Source: Botryococcus braunii
Taxonomy: Eukaryota; Chlorophyta; Trebouxiophyceae
Reading direction: 5' to 3'
NCBI GenBank assembly: GCA_002005505.1
Contig: KV908682.1
Coordinates: forward strand, 20,172-84,171
Length of the DNA stretch: 64,000 bases
Under the pieces are notes generated by a model. The model saw only the letters and a list, made by a program, of their open reading frames with translations. It was not told where the DNA came from and made no database searches. Below, one piece after another: positions 1-9,988 of the stretch. A program made the translations under genes and the position numbers. Numbering within the stretch: position 1 is the stretch's first letter; each line of letters starts with the position of its first letter.

Positions 1-1360
1 GTTGCCGTGTCAACACATTGAGCCGGCCAACCACATGCATAGTCCTATTCGACTGCATACCATAGTTAAGTGCTGCGGTACCAGTTCGGCAAATTCTTGT
101 CTGGCTTTGTAGCATGGCCTGGGGCCTTGCTACCAAGTTTGGCACATTCTTGTCCGGAGTCTCTACCATCCAGTTCCCTGTGTTAACTATCAGTTCTTGT
201 CTGTTCAAGAGGAAGACAGACCTCCTTCGAGTCGTGAAATACAACAGATATGATGTGTTCGTGGCGAAAGCATACATGCCGTCACATTCAACACAGATGT
301 TAAAGTCTCCAGCTCAAAGGCCATCACAGGCTGTCACGGTCAGCACATGTCCTGTATCTTGCTAAAGTGTCTCCTGCTCAAAGCCAGACACGCATATACT
401 CTACCGAAGGCCCTCCACTAGGTATGGTATTAAGCTGTTTATCCCTTCCCCAAGTTGTTGAGTTCTTTTTGGCACCACAAGAAGACCTTGGGTTGTTTAT
501 GGCAAGTGCATTGAAACTCCTCAATAGTAATAGGCATGTGTTTACAATCCTGCGTCTGTAGACGTTGCAAAACCACCAGTGCTTCTTTAACTACTATTTA
601 TGTCATGTACCTATTAGTTCCTGCTTTTCCTGAGACCCCGTACCCCAGTTTCCCTCCTTTTTTACCTTTTCTGGGTCTGCATCAGGCAGCCACAACTGTT
701 TCTAAGATGATGGGATGTGTAGTTTGATCATGTGTCTCCTGTGCCAGGCACCCAGCGCAGCCTACTGGGTATCAACTCGGAGAATTTTCCAAGTTGATCA
801 CGTGTCTGCAGCTGCAGGAAACTTCTACAGCTTGTTTGACTTCAAGTGATCCAAGCTGGTAATGAGACTCTTGTTGCAGGCAGCCACAATAGCTCATTTT
901 GTCTTATGCAACATTACTGTGGGGCTCAATTGATATAAGTAAAATTATTGTGTCGCCAACTGGATGATCAACTCGCAAAATCTGGTAAAGAATGTAAAGA
1001 TGTACATGGTATCTAACGCTAGCGTGAGTGTGTCTCCAGCTGCTGAAAACCACTGCATCTTGGTAGAAATTTGTGAAGTTCATGAGGGGTTGTACTTCAT
1101 ACACACATCAGCGTGGTATGTTCGATATGTAAGACTGTTGTGTGTCTGCTGCTGCAGGCCAGACAGAGGAATAGGGTATAACAAGAGTTTCACGCTTTGG
1201 AAAATGCATAAAGGCGAATGAAGTGGTGGAGAAGGACATCTTGGAGTTCACAACGGATGCAGAAGGGAATCTCCGGGTTGCTATCAAAAGAGCAGCAGCG
1301 GGAATGGCCAATGCATGTCAGGTGAGGTCACTTATCTGGCAGGCTCTACGACTGGACATT
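1..1360. other. No recognisable gene
   Basis: Only short open frames are present, with no recognisable domain, codon bias or mutual continuity. I see no RNA gene and no retroelement motif. Unannotated intergenic or decayed repeat DNA is the best description. Confidence 0.5.
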
Positions 1361-1462
1361 CTCTCTCCCCCTCCCTCTCCCCCTCCCTCCCTCCATCCCT
1401 CCTCCCCTCCCTCCCTCCCTGCGGGCGCGTGCGTGCGCGTGTGGGTGTGTGCGTGTGTGTCA
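1361..1462. repeat. CT-rich then GT-rich microsatellite
   Basis: A run of CCCT/CCCTCC units (about 1361-1420) passes into an alternating GCGTGC/GTGTGT run (about 1421-1460). Short frames crossing it encode only Pro/Ser-rich or Val/Cys-rich low complexity and are not genes. Confidence 0.9.
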
Positions 1463-1619
1463 CCCACCCCCCTCTTCCATACATATCCCGGTCAACATGC
1501 CTTGTCATAAACATCTTCATACACATCCCTGTTAATTGTTATCTTAGAGCCTTCCACATGCGCACCTGCCGCTTGCCCCATCTCTGGCTTGCGGGCTCTC
1601 TGCCCTCTGCTCCCCAGGG

Positions 1620-1925
1620 AGCATGTACTTCCCCCTGTGCATTGTACTACCCCTGTGCATGTACTACCGCCCCTGTGATTGTACTTCTTCCTCTGCATGT
1701 ACTCTGCCCTGTGTCATTGTACTGCCCCTTATGCATGTACGGTCCTGTGTGAGTTGTACTGCCTGCAGTGCATTGTGCTCCCCCCATGCATGTATTGTGC
1801 ACTGTGCATGTACTGCCCCCTGAGTATGTACTGCCCCCTGTGGCATTGTACTACCCTCTGTGCACTGTACTGTCCCCTGTGCATGTACTCCCCCCTGCAT
1901 GTGTTTCCCACTGTGCTTGTCATAC
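1620..1925. repeat. Degenerate minisatellite, about 20-bp unit
   Basis: About fifteen imperfect copies of a unit like TGTACTGCCCCCTGTGCA are tandemly arrayed. Open frames on both strands across it translate to Cys/Tyr/Met- or Gly/Gln-rich repeats and are by-products of the array. Confidence 0.85.
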
Positions 1926-2039
1926 CTGCTAAAGGAGCCTAGGGGAGCGGGCGTCATGCTCTGAAGACTGACAAGGGCGTCAAGCACCAACCTGATGTAA
2001 ATCCCAAGAAATTTGTTTTCCTCTTTTCCCTATTTTTGC

Positions 2040-2084
2040 CCCCCTTTCTTTTTCTTTTTCTTTTTTTGGGGGGGGGGGGGGGCT
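2040..2084. repeat. Poly-T followed by poly-G tract
   Basis: A T-rich tract runs directly into an uninterrupted run of about 16 G residues. The exact length may be unreliable in assembly. Confidence 0.85.
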
Positions 2085-2139
2085 TGTTTCGTCTTTTTTA
2101 AGCTCTTGCTCTGGGTTTGACTGGTTTTGAGTTGTTTTT

Positions 2140-2345
2140 GTGCTGTGCTGTGCTGTTCTGGGCTGCGCTTTGCTCTGCTCTGCTGTGCTGTGATATTTGG
2201 CTTTGTGTTCCCTTTTCCCTTGGCTTTTGCTTTTGCTCTGGCTTTTGGCTTTGCTCTGGCTTTAGCTTTGGCTTTAGCTTTGGCTTTGGCTTTAGCTTTG
2301 GCTTTGGCTTTGGCTTTAGCTTTGGCTTCGTCTTTGGCCTTTGAT
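2140..2345. repeat. Hexanucleotide-like tandem repeat GGCTTT(A/G)
   Basis: Tandem GGCTTT/AGCTTT units dominate 2217-2335, preceded by a CTGTGCTGTGCTG run. Read as protein it gives alternating Ala/Leu or Phe/Gly on one strand and Lys/Pro on the other, so long frames here are repeat artefacts. Confidence 0.9.
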
Positions 2346-3125
2346 TCGCTTTTTTCTCTTGTTCTGCCTCACGTCGCAAAGCCCTTCTGCTAAGCACAGC
2401 AAGACTACCAGGGCAAGTCATCCTGATTCACAGAAAGTCCCAAATGTTGAACATTCTGCTGGGAAAGAGACTGCCAGGTTTGACTATCCGTGTTCGGCCC
2501 TGTAGGACGCAGGGCAGAACGGAGCAAACAAAAATAGTGTTGTGGATAAGCCCAACCTGGTGCTCGAACTGATGAGCTAACTGGGCAGCTGCGCTGCTTG
2601 TGCTGCACTGACGAACGTGACGTTCCGCCAGCATGAGCCTGCCAGACAGGAAAAGGGCTCCCACCCATTGGAGCATATGGGCTCTTCTGCAAGGACAGGT
2701 GCAAGTATCTAAACCTACTCATAGGGGTGCAGCTGTTTACAAACGTGAACCACCTCAATCTCCTAGGCCAACTTCAAGACGTCAACCCACTCACAATTAC
2801 GAGTCATGCTCTTGAACGTAATACTCTTTAGATGTAATAAGCGGACCTTGGAAGGATTGTCACTCGCCTTGAAATTGTCAAAAATGAATCACCGTTACAA
2901 TGCACGCTTATGAAATCTTTATGCATGCTGCCCAATTGGGGTCCCTTACGCTGTTTCGTGGGTGCTGCATTGTATAGGTGCATGTGGGCTGTTCATTGGC
3001 CAAGTGTTCCCTGCCCTCTTCAGCACTACTTGAAGCACATGTGCGCCTCACCTTTTTCCTTAACTGTGTCAACATGGGTCGGCCCAGGCTGCTCACATAT
3101 GCACATTGAAATCACTATCGCCTCA
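2346..3125. other. No recognisable gene
   Basis: Several frames of 60-117 codons overlap on both strands, but none has a recognisable domain and none continues into neighbouring DNA. I see nothing supportable here. Confidence 0.45.
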
Positions 3126-3560
3126 GAATTGTGTGTATTTGCCTCACATGTATGTCCGGTGTGCTTTACATGTATGTGCACCAGACCGCCTTAACTTGGC
3201 GTGTATTCGCCTCACATGCATGTCAGGCGTGCACGTTGCTTACATGGATGTGCACCCATGTCGCCTTTGATTTTGGTAAGGCACGCCTCACTTGTTTATC
3301 AGGCGTGCCTTGCATGTATGTGGCGCATATATATGTGCCTTATTTATACCCGCATGCCTCGAATTAAAATTCCTGTTTGTCTACCATTTGTGCCTTGTAT
3401 TCGCGTAGGATGTGAGCTTTATTCATATGCCCTGTATTCGCCTTAGATGTGCACGTGCGCATCATGGCTGTCTTATTTATATGCCTTATTCGCAGGGATG
3501 TGCACGTGCGCCTCATGGCAGCCTTATTTATTGGTGTTAGTCGTGAATTCGCGTGGCGTG
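3126..3560. repeat. Degenerate direct repeats around TATTCGCCTCACATG
   Basis: Phrases such as TATTCGCCT..ATGCATGT, GGATGTGCAC(C/G) and GCCTTATTTAT recur at irregular 45-80 bp intervals. This gives a recognisable but strongly diverged array. The best-preserved pair lies near 3440-3530, where GATGTGCACGTGCGC followed by TCATGGC occurs twice. Confidence 0.6.
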
Positions 3561-4630
3561 TGTACCGTGTACGGACATACGTGTTCACAGGTGTGCCGCA
3601 TGCACACGGTTCTTTGGCAGTTTGATCATACGATGCATCCGTGGCCGTGCCTCGTAAATTCATCACCGCGTTGATGTGCCGACGTGCTGTCAACATCATC
3701 CAGAAGGACCCTGACAATGCTCAGATGGTGGGGTGTGTTGCTCTTATTGTTATCGGCAATGTGGTTTTGGCCGTTGGGGTCTATACTTCAGAGAGCTCTG
3801 TGTTTGTTTCCTGTTCCCTTATTTTTTCCGTTCTCTAACAAATGGATTAGGGGTCGATTAGAAATACATAGTGTTCTGAAGCTTGGTTGGCCCATACTAA
3901 TGACCTGCTCCCCCATCACTCCGCCTTGTGGGTGCCCCCATAAAGCGTGCTGGCGCCCGCGATGGTGGTGGCAGCAAATGCGTCGTTTAAGCATCAGGAA
4001 TAGGTTATGCCACTGCCGCCGTACTGAATGAAAACGAACCGCACGGACCAGGGCTGGTGTTGGCCACACACAAAAGAGTTTGCTTTGGAGCCTTCTCAAG
4101 AAGTCTTGTAGGATTGGAAACTCGCACAAGAAGTCCTACTATTAATAGCATTGGTGCTATCAATAGCTTTGTAGTGTTCAGCGTATCTGGGGGGGGCTGA
4201 CCCGTGGGCCACAGGCGCAAACTTGCGTTGTAAGTTTGCTGTCAGAGGCCGCTTGAGCCGCACCGAATGAAAGCTTATGCATCAATATAAGATTGAGGGC
4301 ACAAGAAGAAGAAGAAGAATCACAAGATAGCGGGCACAGTTTGAAGGGGCAGAAGAAGGTTCACGTATCTGTTTCTTCTCACATGGAATTTTCTTGGATA
4401 CGGAAGGCATAGTGGGGTACATATATACATACCCTCAAACGGTAAGCCCCCGTGCACTGTTTTCTTCCGCTGCCAAGTGATCAGAAGGGAGGAAACAGTA
4501 AGCACGCAAGTAGAAACGTAGCTAACAAGAATATCCAAAACACTGGTGCTTTGGAATTTGTCGGCGGGATTTTTAGAGATCAGTCCACGGGAGCGGCAGC
4601 TTTTTTGTACTGCAAGCAGCCACCTAATGG
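3561..4630. other. No recognisable gene
   Basis: No domain-bearing ORF is visible. A short GAA-rich microsatellite occurs near 4302-4320. Otherwise I see nothing. Confidence 0.45.
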
Positions 4631-5400
4631 CGTATGGGTGGCCGCGGGTCTCGAACCCATGGGTCAAAGCCTTTGCGGTGGCACCCGGTTTGTTGCCAGG
4701 GGCTCGCAGCCACGCTGCAGGTGGTTGATGGGTTTTAGTTTCGTTCGTGCAGGATGGTGTTCATACTTCTGCCAGCTGGGCCCCACAGCCACGTGGCGTT
4801 TTGATAGAAGATTCCTTTCCAGGGGTGTGCAATGCATTGGTGTGATGTTTGCGGATCTGTCCCCCTAGGACTCACAACCATGTGCTGCTTTAAGGCTTGT
4901 TGCCGGGGCTTGTTCGCACATTCACGTGGGTGTCCACAGGTTTGAACCCCAATTTGTTTGTCGGGGCCTCACGTCCACAGGGTGTTTTCTTTTTATAGAA
5001 TTAGAATTTGTTATCAGTGCTGCTCAGTGATGTAGTGTCCATAAGTTACTTGCAAGGTTCACCAAGGTCCCACAACCACGCCACGTACCATGGTAGTAAT
5101 GGTTTTTTGCCGGACAAGGTTCACGCAATCTTGTTATTTTCACGTTCGGGATCCACAAAATATATGTTTCTTTGGCGGGTCCACAATCACACGGTGTGGG
5201 CGTTTTTCTTTTTTTTTTCGTTTCTTGGGTTGGTTTTATTTTCTAAGCGTCATATATGGTGCCAGGGTCGTGCAACCATATATGGTGTTCATAGAATTGT
5301 GTTAACAGATATGTTTCGCAACCATGTATGCTGTTCAAAGATTAATTTCCCAGGCCACCTTGAACCAGCGACCATGCCTGACCACCGGTTCAAGTACGTG
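4631..5400. repeat. Highly degenerate repeats with CACAACCA..GTG phrases
   Basis: Variants of a phrase (cacaacca or gcaaccat, then a few bases, gtg or tg, then ttcatagaatt or ttttgatag) recur roughly every 60-110 bp. The pattern suggests an old tandem array. Divergence is high, so this is tentative. Confidence 0.35.
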
Positions 5401-7338
5401 AACCTTAAGTACTAGTAACTGAAACATCTTTGCAGGAGATCTCTGCCGGATCTCTTGCCTGAATGTCTGCGTGATGTGCTATAGCTAGCAACCCTCGCAC
5501 ATTGCAAAGCAAGGACGACACGCCCGCTTTGTCCTGCACCGTGGCTTGCGATTGTGTGGACAGCTACTGCATTATATCGTTCACAAAGGATCCTTGGTCA
5601 GTGAGTGTTGCTTACATGCAAACCTGCACAACATCTCTGTAGATTCTAGATATAGAAGTCTGCAAACTGCGGGGTTCATATCTACGGCACTGTTTCAGGA
5701 GAAATTCCGGCGTCAAGTTACGCCAATGGTTAAGCCCCCTGTGTCAGCGCCAGGAAGGATCGATCGGTGCTTGAATAACAAGTAATTATATAACAAGTAG
5801 GGTCTTCACAGCACAGCACTGAGTTGTGTTTTCCTGGCCTACCCAGTACAGACCCGTTAAGGTCTAGAATAAACGTGAATCGCTTCACGTTTATATGAAT
5901 GCTAGCCTGTCCATACCTTTCAGGTTTCACCGCACTTATTTAGTGATATAGGTGCCACGTCTTTCAGTTTTTCCTCCGGCCATCAAAAAGAGGCGTGGTG
6001 AAGCATTGGAGTCACCCATGAACGGCTGCTCCATGCGTAACATTTGGTATGCGTGTATACGCATACATGTGGGCATGCATATGTAGGCAGGCATAGTATG
6101 TTGCGTACCTGCCTTGGGTGGCCTTGAGGCTGATCAGGCTACGCGTATGCAGCGGGACAGACGGGCTGGGGCCTTTGCAAACGTGTGTCACGTGATTGGT
6201 CGTTGGCAGTGATCACTCGTAAATGTGTGGGGTTCACGAAGTCGGGGTTTCCCATAATCAAACTGGTACCATACCAGAGGTACCAAGAACGCTTAAGCCA
6301 GTAGTTTTGCCCATATGAGCTGATGCATATATATATGCAATTTGGTACCAATGACTTTGGTTCCACTTGCTGCTCATGCCGTTAGGTAGTGGGAAATGAA
6401 AGGTTAAACTCTAGTATTTGATCTGCGATATGGGATATCCGATGGTGTGTTGGGGCCTCGCGAGGAAACAGCCGTTATCCGACGAGGTGGAGGGCACAAA
6501 GGAAAAATTGTAGGAAAATGGACACAACATTGTCTTGTATCAGGTATAAACTACTGCATTCAGCTTCCAGTCCGTCCTTGGAAACTGGCTGTGAAGTGGC
6601 ATTCCTCCATGACATACTCAACATTATCTCATGTAGCTTCGCTTAGTGTCAGGCGCGATAGTTGTGACTAAACGAGTGCCTTGTGGTGCGACCCCCAGTG
6701 ACGTGGGCGAACAAGGAATTTGCAACTCGCCTGTGAGTTGCGAAACTCTGTCGTCAGCCTTGCAAACTCACATGGGCCACGACAGTGCATTTTGTTAGGC
6801 GGGCAAGTTGTGTCTCTAAATGAAGTGGCTAGGACTCATCAAACTCACTAGGATGGCAATCTTAGGTAGTTTTGTGCGGGAGACCTCAGGGGACTCTGAT
6901 TTTATCGAGTCCCCTAGGTACCAAACACGGCTGGACATTTGAGTGCAAGGGGCGACAGCTCTGGCATTCTTATGTCTGGCCTAATTGAGCCACGGTCCAA
7001 GTCCTGTCTGCGTATTGCAAATTGAGCCTGCATTAAGTGAAAGCTGCTACTGTTTTGCATTGAGACAGTCGTACTTCTTTGGTGGAAGCAATTGGTGGCG
7101 CTCCTGCTATCTATCTGATTGAAACCTGTGTCGTCACGCCAAAGGGTTGTGCAGAGGTTTACCTTACTGAAACCTCAGCAACATATAGGAGTTGCTATTG
7201 TATATACATACTCCTTTGTGGATTCCCAGGTGTCTCACTGCCCATAATCTTTTACACTTGGTCGTCACAGAATGCAAGACGGCCGAGGATTATATACGCA
7301 TGGACTGTTTAGTGACGGGCAGGATATATAAGTATAGG
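5401..7338. other. No recognisable gene
   Basis: Frames of 60-79 codons are scattered on both strands without recognisable domains. I see no RNA gene or element boundary in this stretch. Confidence 0.45.
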
Positions 7339-7473
7339 TTATACACCCGCGAAACCGAGCGCCGAGGGGTACTCCGTCAGGAATGCACCTCCTCCCGAGG
7401 GAAGCTGGGATTTTTGAGAGCCCGAGGCGAAGCCGAGGGCTCTTGAAAATCCCAGCTTCCCGAGGTGTATAAG
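7339..7473. mobile_element. Small MITE-like element with hairpin
   Basis: The segment begins TTATACACCCGCG and ends CGAGGTGTATAA, giving imperfect terminal inverted repeats (TTATACACC.CG). Inside, 7399-7461 is a strong hairpin whose arms start with GGGAAGCTGGGATTTT and close over a GC-rich apex. No coding capacity is seen. A second copy of its left terminus lies in the foldback loop at 8272-8300, so this terminus is a repeated module. I could not identify a target-site duplication. Confidence 0.55.
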
Positions 7474-7498
7474 CTTATGATAAGGTGTATAAGTGAAG

Positions 7499-8085
7499 TT
7501 ATACACTTCCGGTGCTACTTCAGGGTGTTTTTCGAGGTGCTGCATTTCAGGAGTTCACCCAGCTTGTCCCATTGGCGCTGTAGCTTCCTTTCATAGGTGT
7601 GCTACTTCAGGCTGAAGTATCACACCTAGGCCCTCAAGTATCACACCTAGGCCCTCAAGTATCACACCTATGCCCAAGTATCACTCCTACGCTGAAGTAG
7701 GCCTATCACCCTACTATCTGCGGATGGGGTTTATTTTTTTCTCCCGTTTTTCTGGGGGATTTGAACTCGCGTTCTCCTGCTCCATGGCCTTGTAGCGACG
7801 CTCTCCACACACGCCATCCGCATTCCAGGACAATTGTAGTACGTTGATACTTGTATATGTACTGCGGAGCCCCATTCTTGGTTGAATCTGCAGTCGAATG
7901 GTCAACATACCTACACTTTCCGCCGTACCATACCACGAGGAAGTATGAAAAGAAAGTTTGAAGCTGCTTGTATGTCTGTTGGGTGTCTTTATAGGTTTCG
8001 ACGGAGCCCCACAAATGGAATTCCGGAAACACACGAGCACGATTTCCATGAACAATCCATGAATTAAACGTTTTATTAATTAATA
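7499..8085 (+). repeat. Foldback left arm
   Basis: This is the left copy of the inverted repeat. Near 7607-7700 it contains two-and-a-half copies of a direct repeat (AAGTATCACACCTAGGCCCT) and, further in, a reverse-complement tRNA-like B box at about 7757-7768. It ends at 8085 in TTATTAATTAATA. Confidence 0.9.
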
Positions 8086-8300
8086 CAGTATATTTTAACC
8101 TTGATTTCAAAAATGTGTTTACTATCAATTAAACGGGGCCGTGATGGTGAGCCGGCGTACCTGCTTCCCCCTGCCGGACGGCCTCATGAGTCATAACTAA
8201 CCAAGCTCATCACAATACATAAACAGTGTACAGAACCACCCTGAAGTAGCACCGGAAGTGCATAAATTAGTTATACACCCGCGAAACCGAGCGCCGAGGG

Positions 8301-8886
8301 TATTAATTAATAAAACGTTTAATTCATGGATTGTTCATGGAAATCGTGCTCGTGTGTTTCCGGAATTCCATTTGTGGGGCTCCGTCGAAACCTATAAAGA
8401 CACCCAACAGACATACAAGCAGCTTCAAACTTTCTTTTCATACTTCCTCGTGGTATGGTACGGCGGAAAGTGTAGGTATGTTGACCATTCGACTGCAGAT
8501 TCAACCAAGAATGGGGCTCCGCAGTACATATACAAGTATCAACGTACTACAATTGTCCTGGAATGCGGATGGCGTGTGTGGAGAGCGTCGCTACAAGGCC
8601 ATGGAGCAGGAGAACGCGAGTTCAAATCCCCCAGAAAAACGGGAGAAAAAAATAAACCCCATCCGCAGATAGTAGGGTGATAGGCCTACTTCAGCGTAGG
8701 AGTGATACTTGGGCATAGGTGTGATACTTGAGGGCCTAGGTGTGATACTTGAGGGCCTAGGTGTGATACTTCAGCCTGAAGTAGCACACCTATGAAAGGA
8801 AGCTACAGCGCCAATGGGACAAGCTGGGTGAACTCCTGAAATGCAGCACCTCGAAAAACACCCTGAAGTAGCACCGGAAGTGTATA
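8301..8886 (-). repeat. Foldback right arm
   Basis: This is the inverted copy of 7499-8085. It starts TATTAATTAATAAAACG and ends CCGGAAGTGTATAA. The terminal direct repeats and tRNA-like boxes are preserved in mirror orientation. Confidence 0.9.
8570..8629 (+). promoter_or_regulatory. tRNA-like pol III A and B boxes in foldback arm
   Basis: TGGCGTGTGTGG (8570-8581) resembles a pol III A box and GAGTTCAAATCC (8618-8629) a B box, at tRNA-like spacing. Between them, GAGAGCGTCGCTACAAGG resembles a D-arm/anticodon-arm remnant. Clear cloverleaf pairing is not evident. I read this as a tRNA-derived SINE head rather than a functional tRNA. The mirrored copy sits in the left arm. Confidence 0.5.
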
Positions 8887-8889
8887 AGT

Positions 8890-9154
8890 GAAGAAGTGCC
8901 CCGTTTTATTTCGGCCCAGGGATCCGTGGGGAAACCCTAGATGAAGAAGAGCCATGTTTTATTTCGGCCCAGGGATCCGTGGTAAAACCCTAGATGAAGA
9001 AGAGCCCTGTTTTATTTCGGCCCAGGGATCCGTGGGGAAACCCTAGATGAAGAAGAGCCCTGTTTTATTTCGGCCCAGGGATCCGTGGGGAAACCCTAGA
9101 TGAAGAAGAGCCCTGTTTTATTTCGGCCCAGGGATCCGTGGGGAAACCCTAGAT
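8890..9154. repeat. Five tandem copies of a 53-bp unit
   Basis: Five copies start at 8890, 8943, 8996, 9049 and 9102, each beginning GAAGAAG and ending AAACCCTAGAT, with only a few substitutions. Each contains a BamHI-like GGATCC and the box AAACCCTA, which resembles a plant telomere-repeat box. The array abuts the right end of the foldback. Confidence 0.95.
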
Positions 9155-9443
9155 ATAGGAGGGAAGGACAGGAGGGAGGGAAGGATTTTGGAGGCTTTTC
9201 GAAGAAGAGGGACTAGAAAGAAAGAAGGCCCGCACCTGAGCGCAAGGAAAGAAAAGAAAAGAATTACATCAATGCAATCTTGCTGGACTGCCCAATATCT
9301 ACAGCAGCCAGTGGCCTACCAGAAGGGCGTCATGGCAATGGAGATGCGAGGAAAGCTGCCTTCAACTCTTTCCAGTAGTCTTAGAGAAGAAGAAGAAGAT
9401 AATGTGTTTCGTCACCCATAGTATTGATTTTATCTTTTTTTCT
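9155..9443. other. Purine-rich spacer before the non-LTR element
   Basis: GGGAGGAAGG-type purine-rich sequence with short frames and no recognisable domain. It may include the 5' flank or start of the downstream non-LTR element. Confidence 0.4.
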
Positions 9444-9955
9444 CAGATTTGCCTCCGCCTGGCCAGTCTTTAAGCGGGGCTGGCAGCTTCGCCACTTTCA
9501 GCATCCAGCCTTTGCGGAATTTCCAGTGTTTTTCAACACTTCATTCTCAGTTTGATACCACATCGTATTGGTTTTCCTCTTTTCTTCCTCAGATTTGCAC
9601 CAGCTCGGCCAGTCTTTCCGCAGGACTGGCAGCTTCGTAACTTTCTGGCGTCTGGCATCTGCGGAATTTCCTGTGTTCTTCCCCACTTCCTGTGTTTCTT
9701 AACACACAGTATTGGTTTTTTCTTTTTCTTTTTTGGCCCCTCCGATTTGCCTCCGCCGGCCCGTCTTTCACAGGGACTCACGGCTTCACCCCTCCCCAGC
9801 ATCCAGCACTTACGGAGATTCCAGTGTTTTACAACACTTACTCCTGTGTTTCTTCACACATCATCTTGGTTTTCCCTTTTCTTCTCCGCTTCGCCTCAGC
9901 CCAGCCAGTTTTTCAGAGGGACTGGGGGCTTCACCACTTTCCAGCATCCAGCACG
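9444..9955 (+). repeat. 5' tandem monomers of the non-LTR element
   Basis: Three and a half imperfect copies start at about 9444, 9590, 9742 and 9886 (periods 146, 152, 144). Each opens with (CAG/CCG)ATTTGCCTCCGCC-like sequence followed by GGCC.GTCTTT, CTGGCAGCTTC, AGCATCCAGC and CCAGTGTTTT..CAACACTT. The last copy is truncated just before the ORF at 9989. The position mimics promoter monomers of some L1 5' UTRs. Confidence 0.8.
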
Positions 9956-9988
9956 GTCTTGGGGTTGGGTTTCCCAGCTGGTGATGCC

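Larger units (their letters stand above)
7499..8886. mobile_element. Long foldback (inverted-repeat) element
   Basis: The left arm (7499-8085) and right arm (8301-8886) are reverse complements over about 587 bp and appear essentially identical. Translations of opposite strands across the arms match over more than 120 codons. The outer ends are TTATACACTTCCGG and its complement. A 215-bp loop (8086-8300) separates the arms. The open frames inside are mirror images of each other and have no recognisable domain, so I do not call them genes. A transcript through the unit would fold into a very long double-stranded RNA. Confidence 0.9.

Noticed and set aside
1315..1990. Overlapping ORFs of 60-145 codons
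   Set aside because: They follow the CT-rich microsatellite and the 20-bp minisatellite; composition is repetitive and present on both strands.
2098..2421. Lys/Pro-rich and Ala/Leu-rich ORFs
   Set aside because: By-products of the GGCTTT tandem repeat.
8560..8640. Functional tRNA gene
   Set aside because: A and B boxes are plausible, but the acceptor and anticodon stems do not pair convincingly; a tRNA-derived SINE head fits better.
7706..8680. Two identical 113-140 codon ORFs on opposite strands
   Set aside because: They are the same sequence read from the two arms of the foldback; no domain is recognisable and each overlaps other frames.
8890..9154. Possible CRISPR array
   Set aside because: Units are contiguous 53-bp repeats with no unique spacers, in a eukaryotic context.
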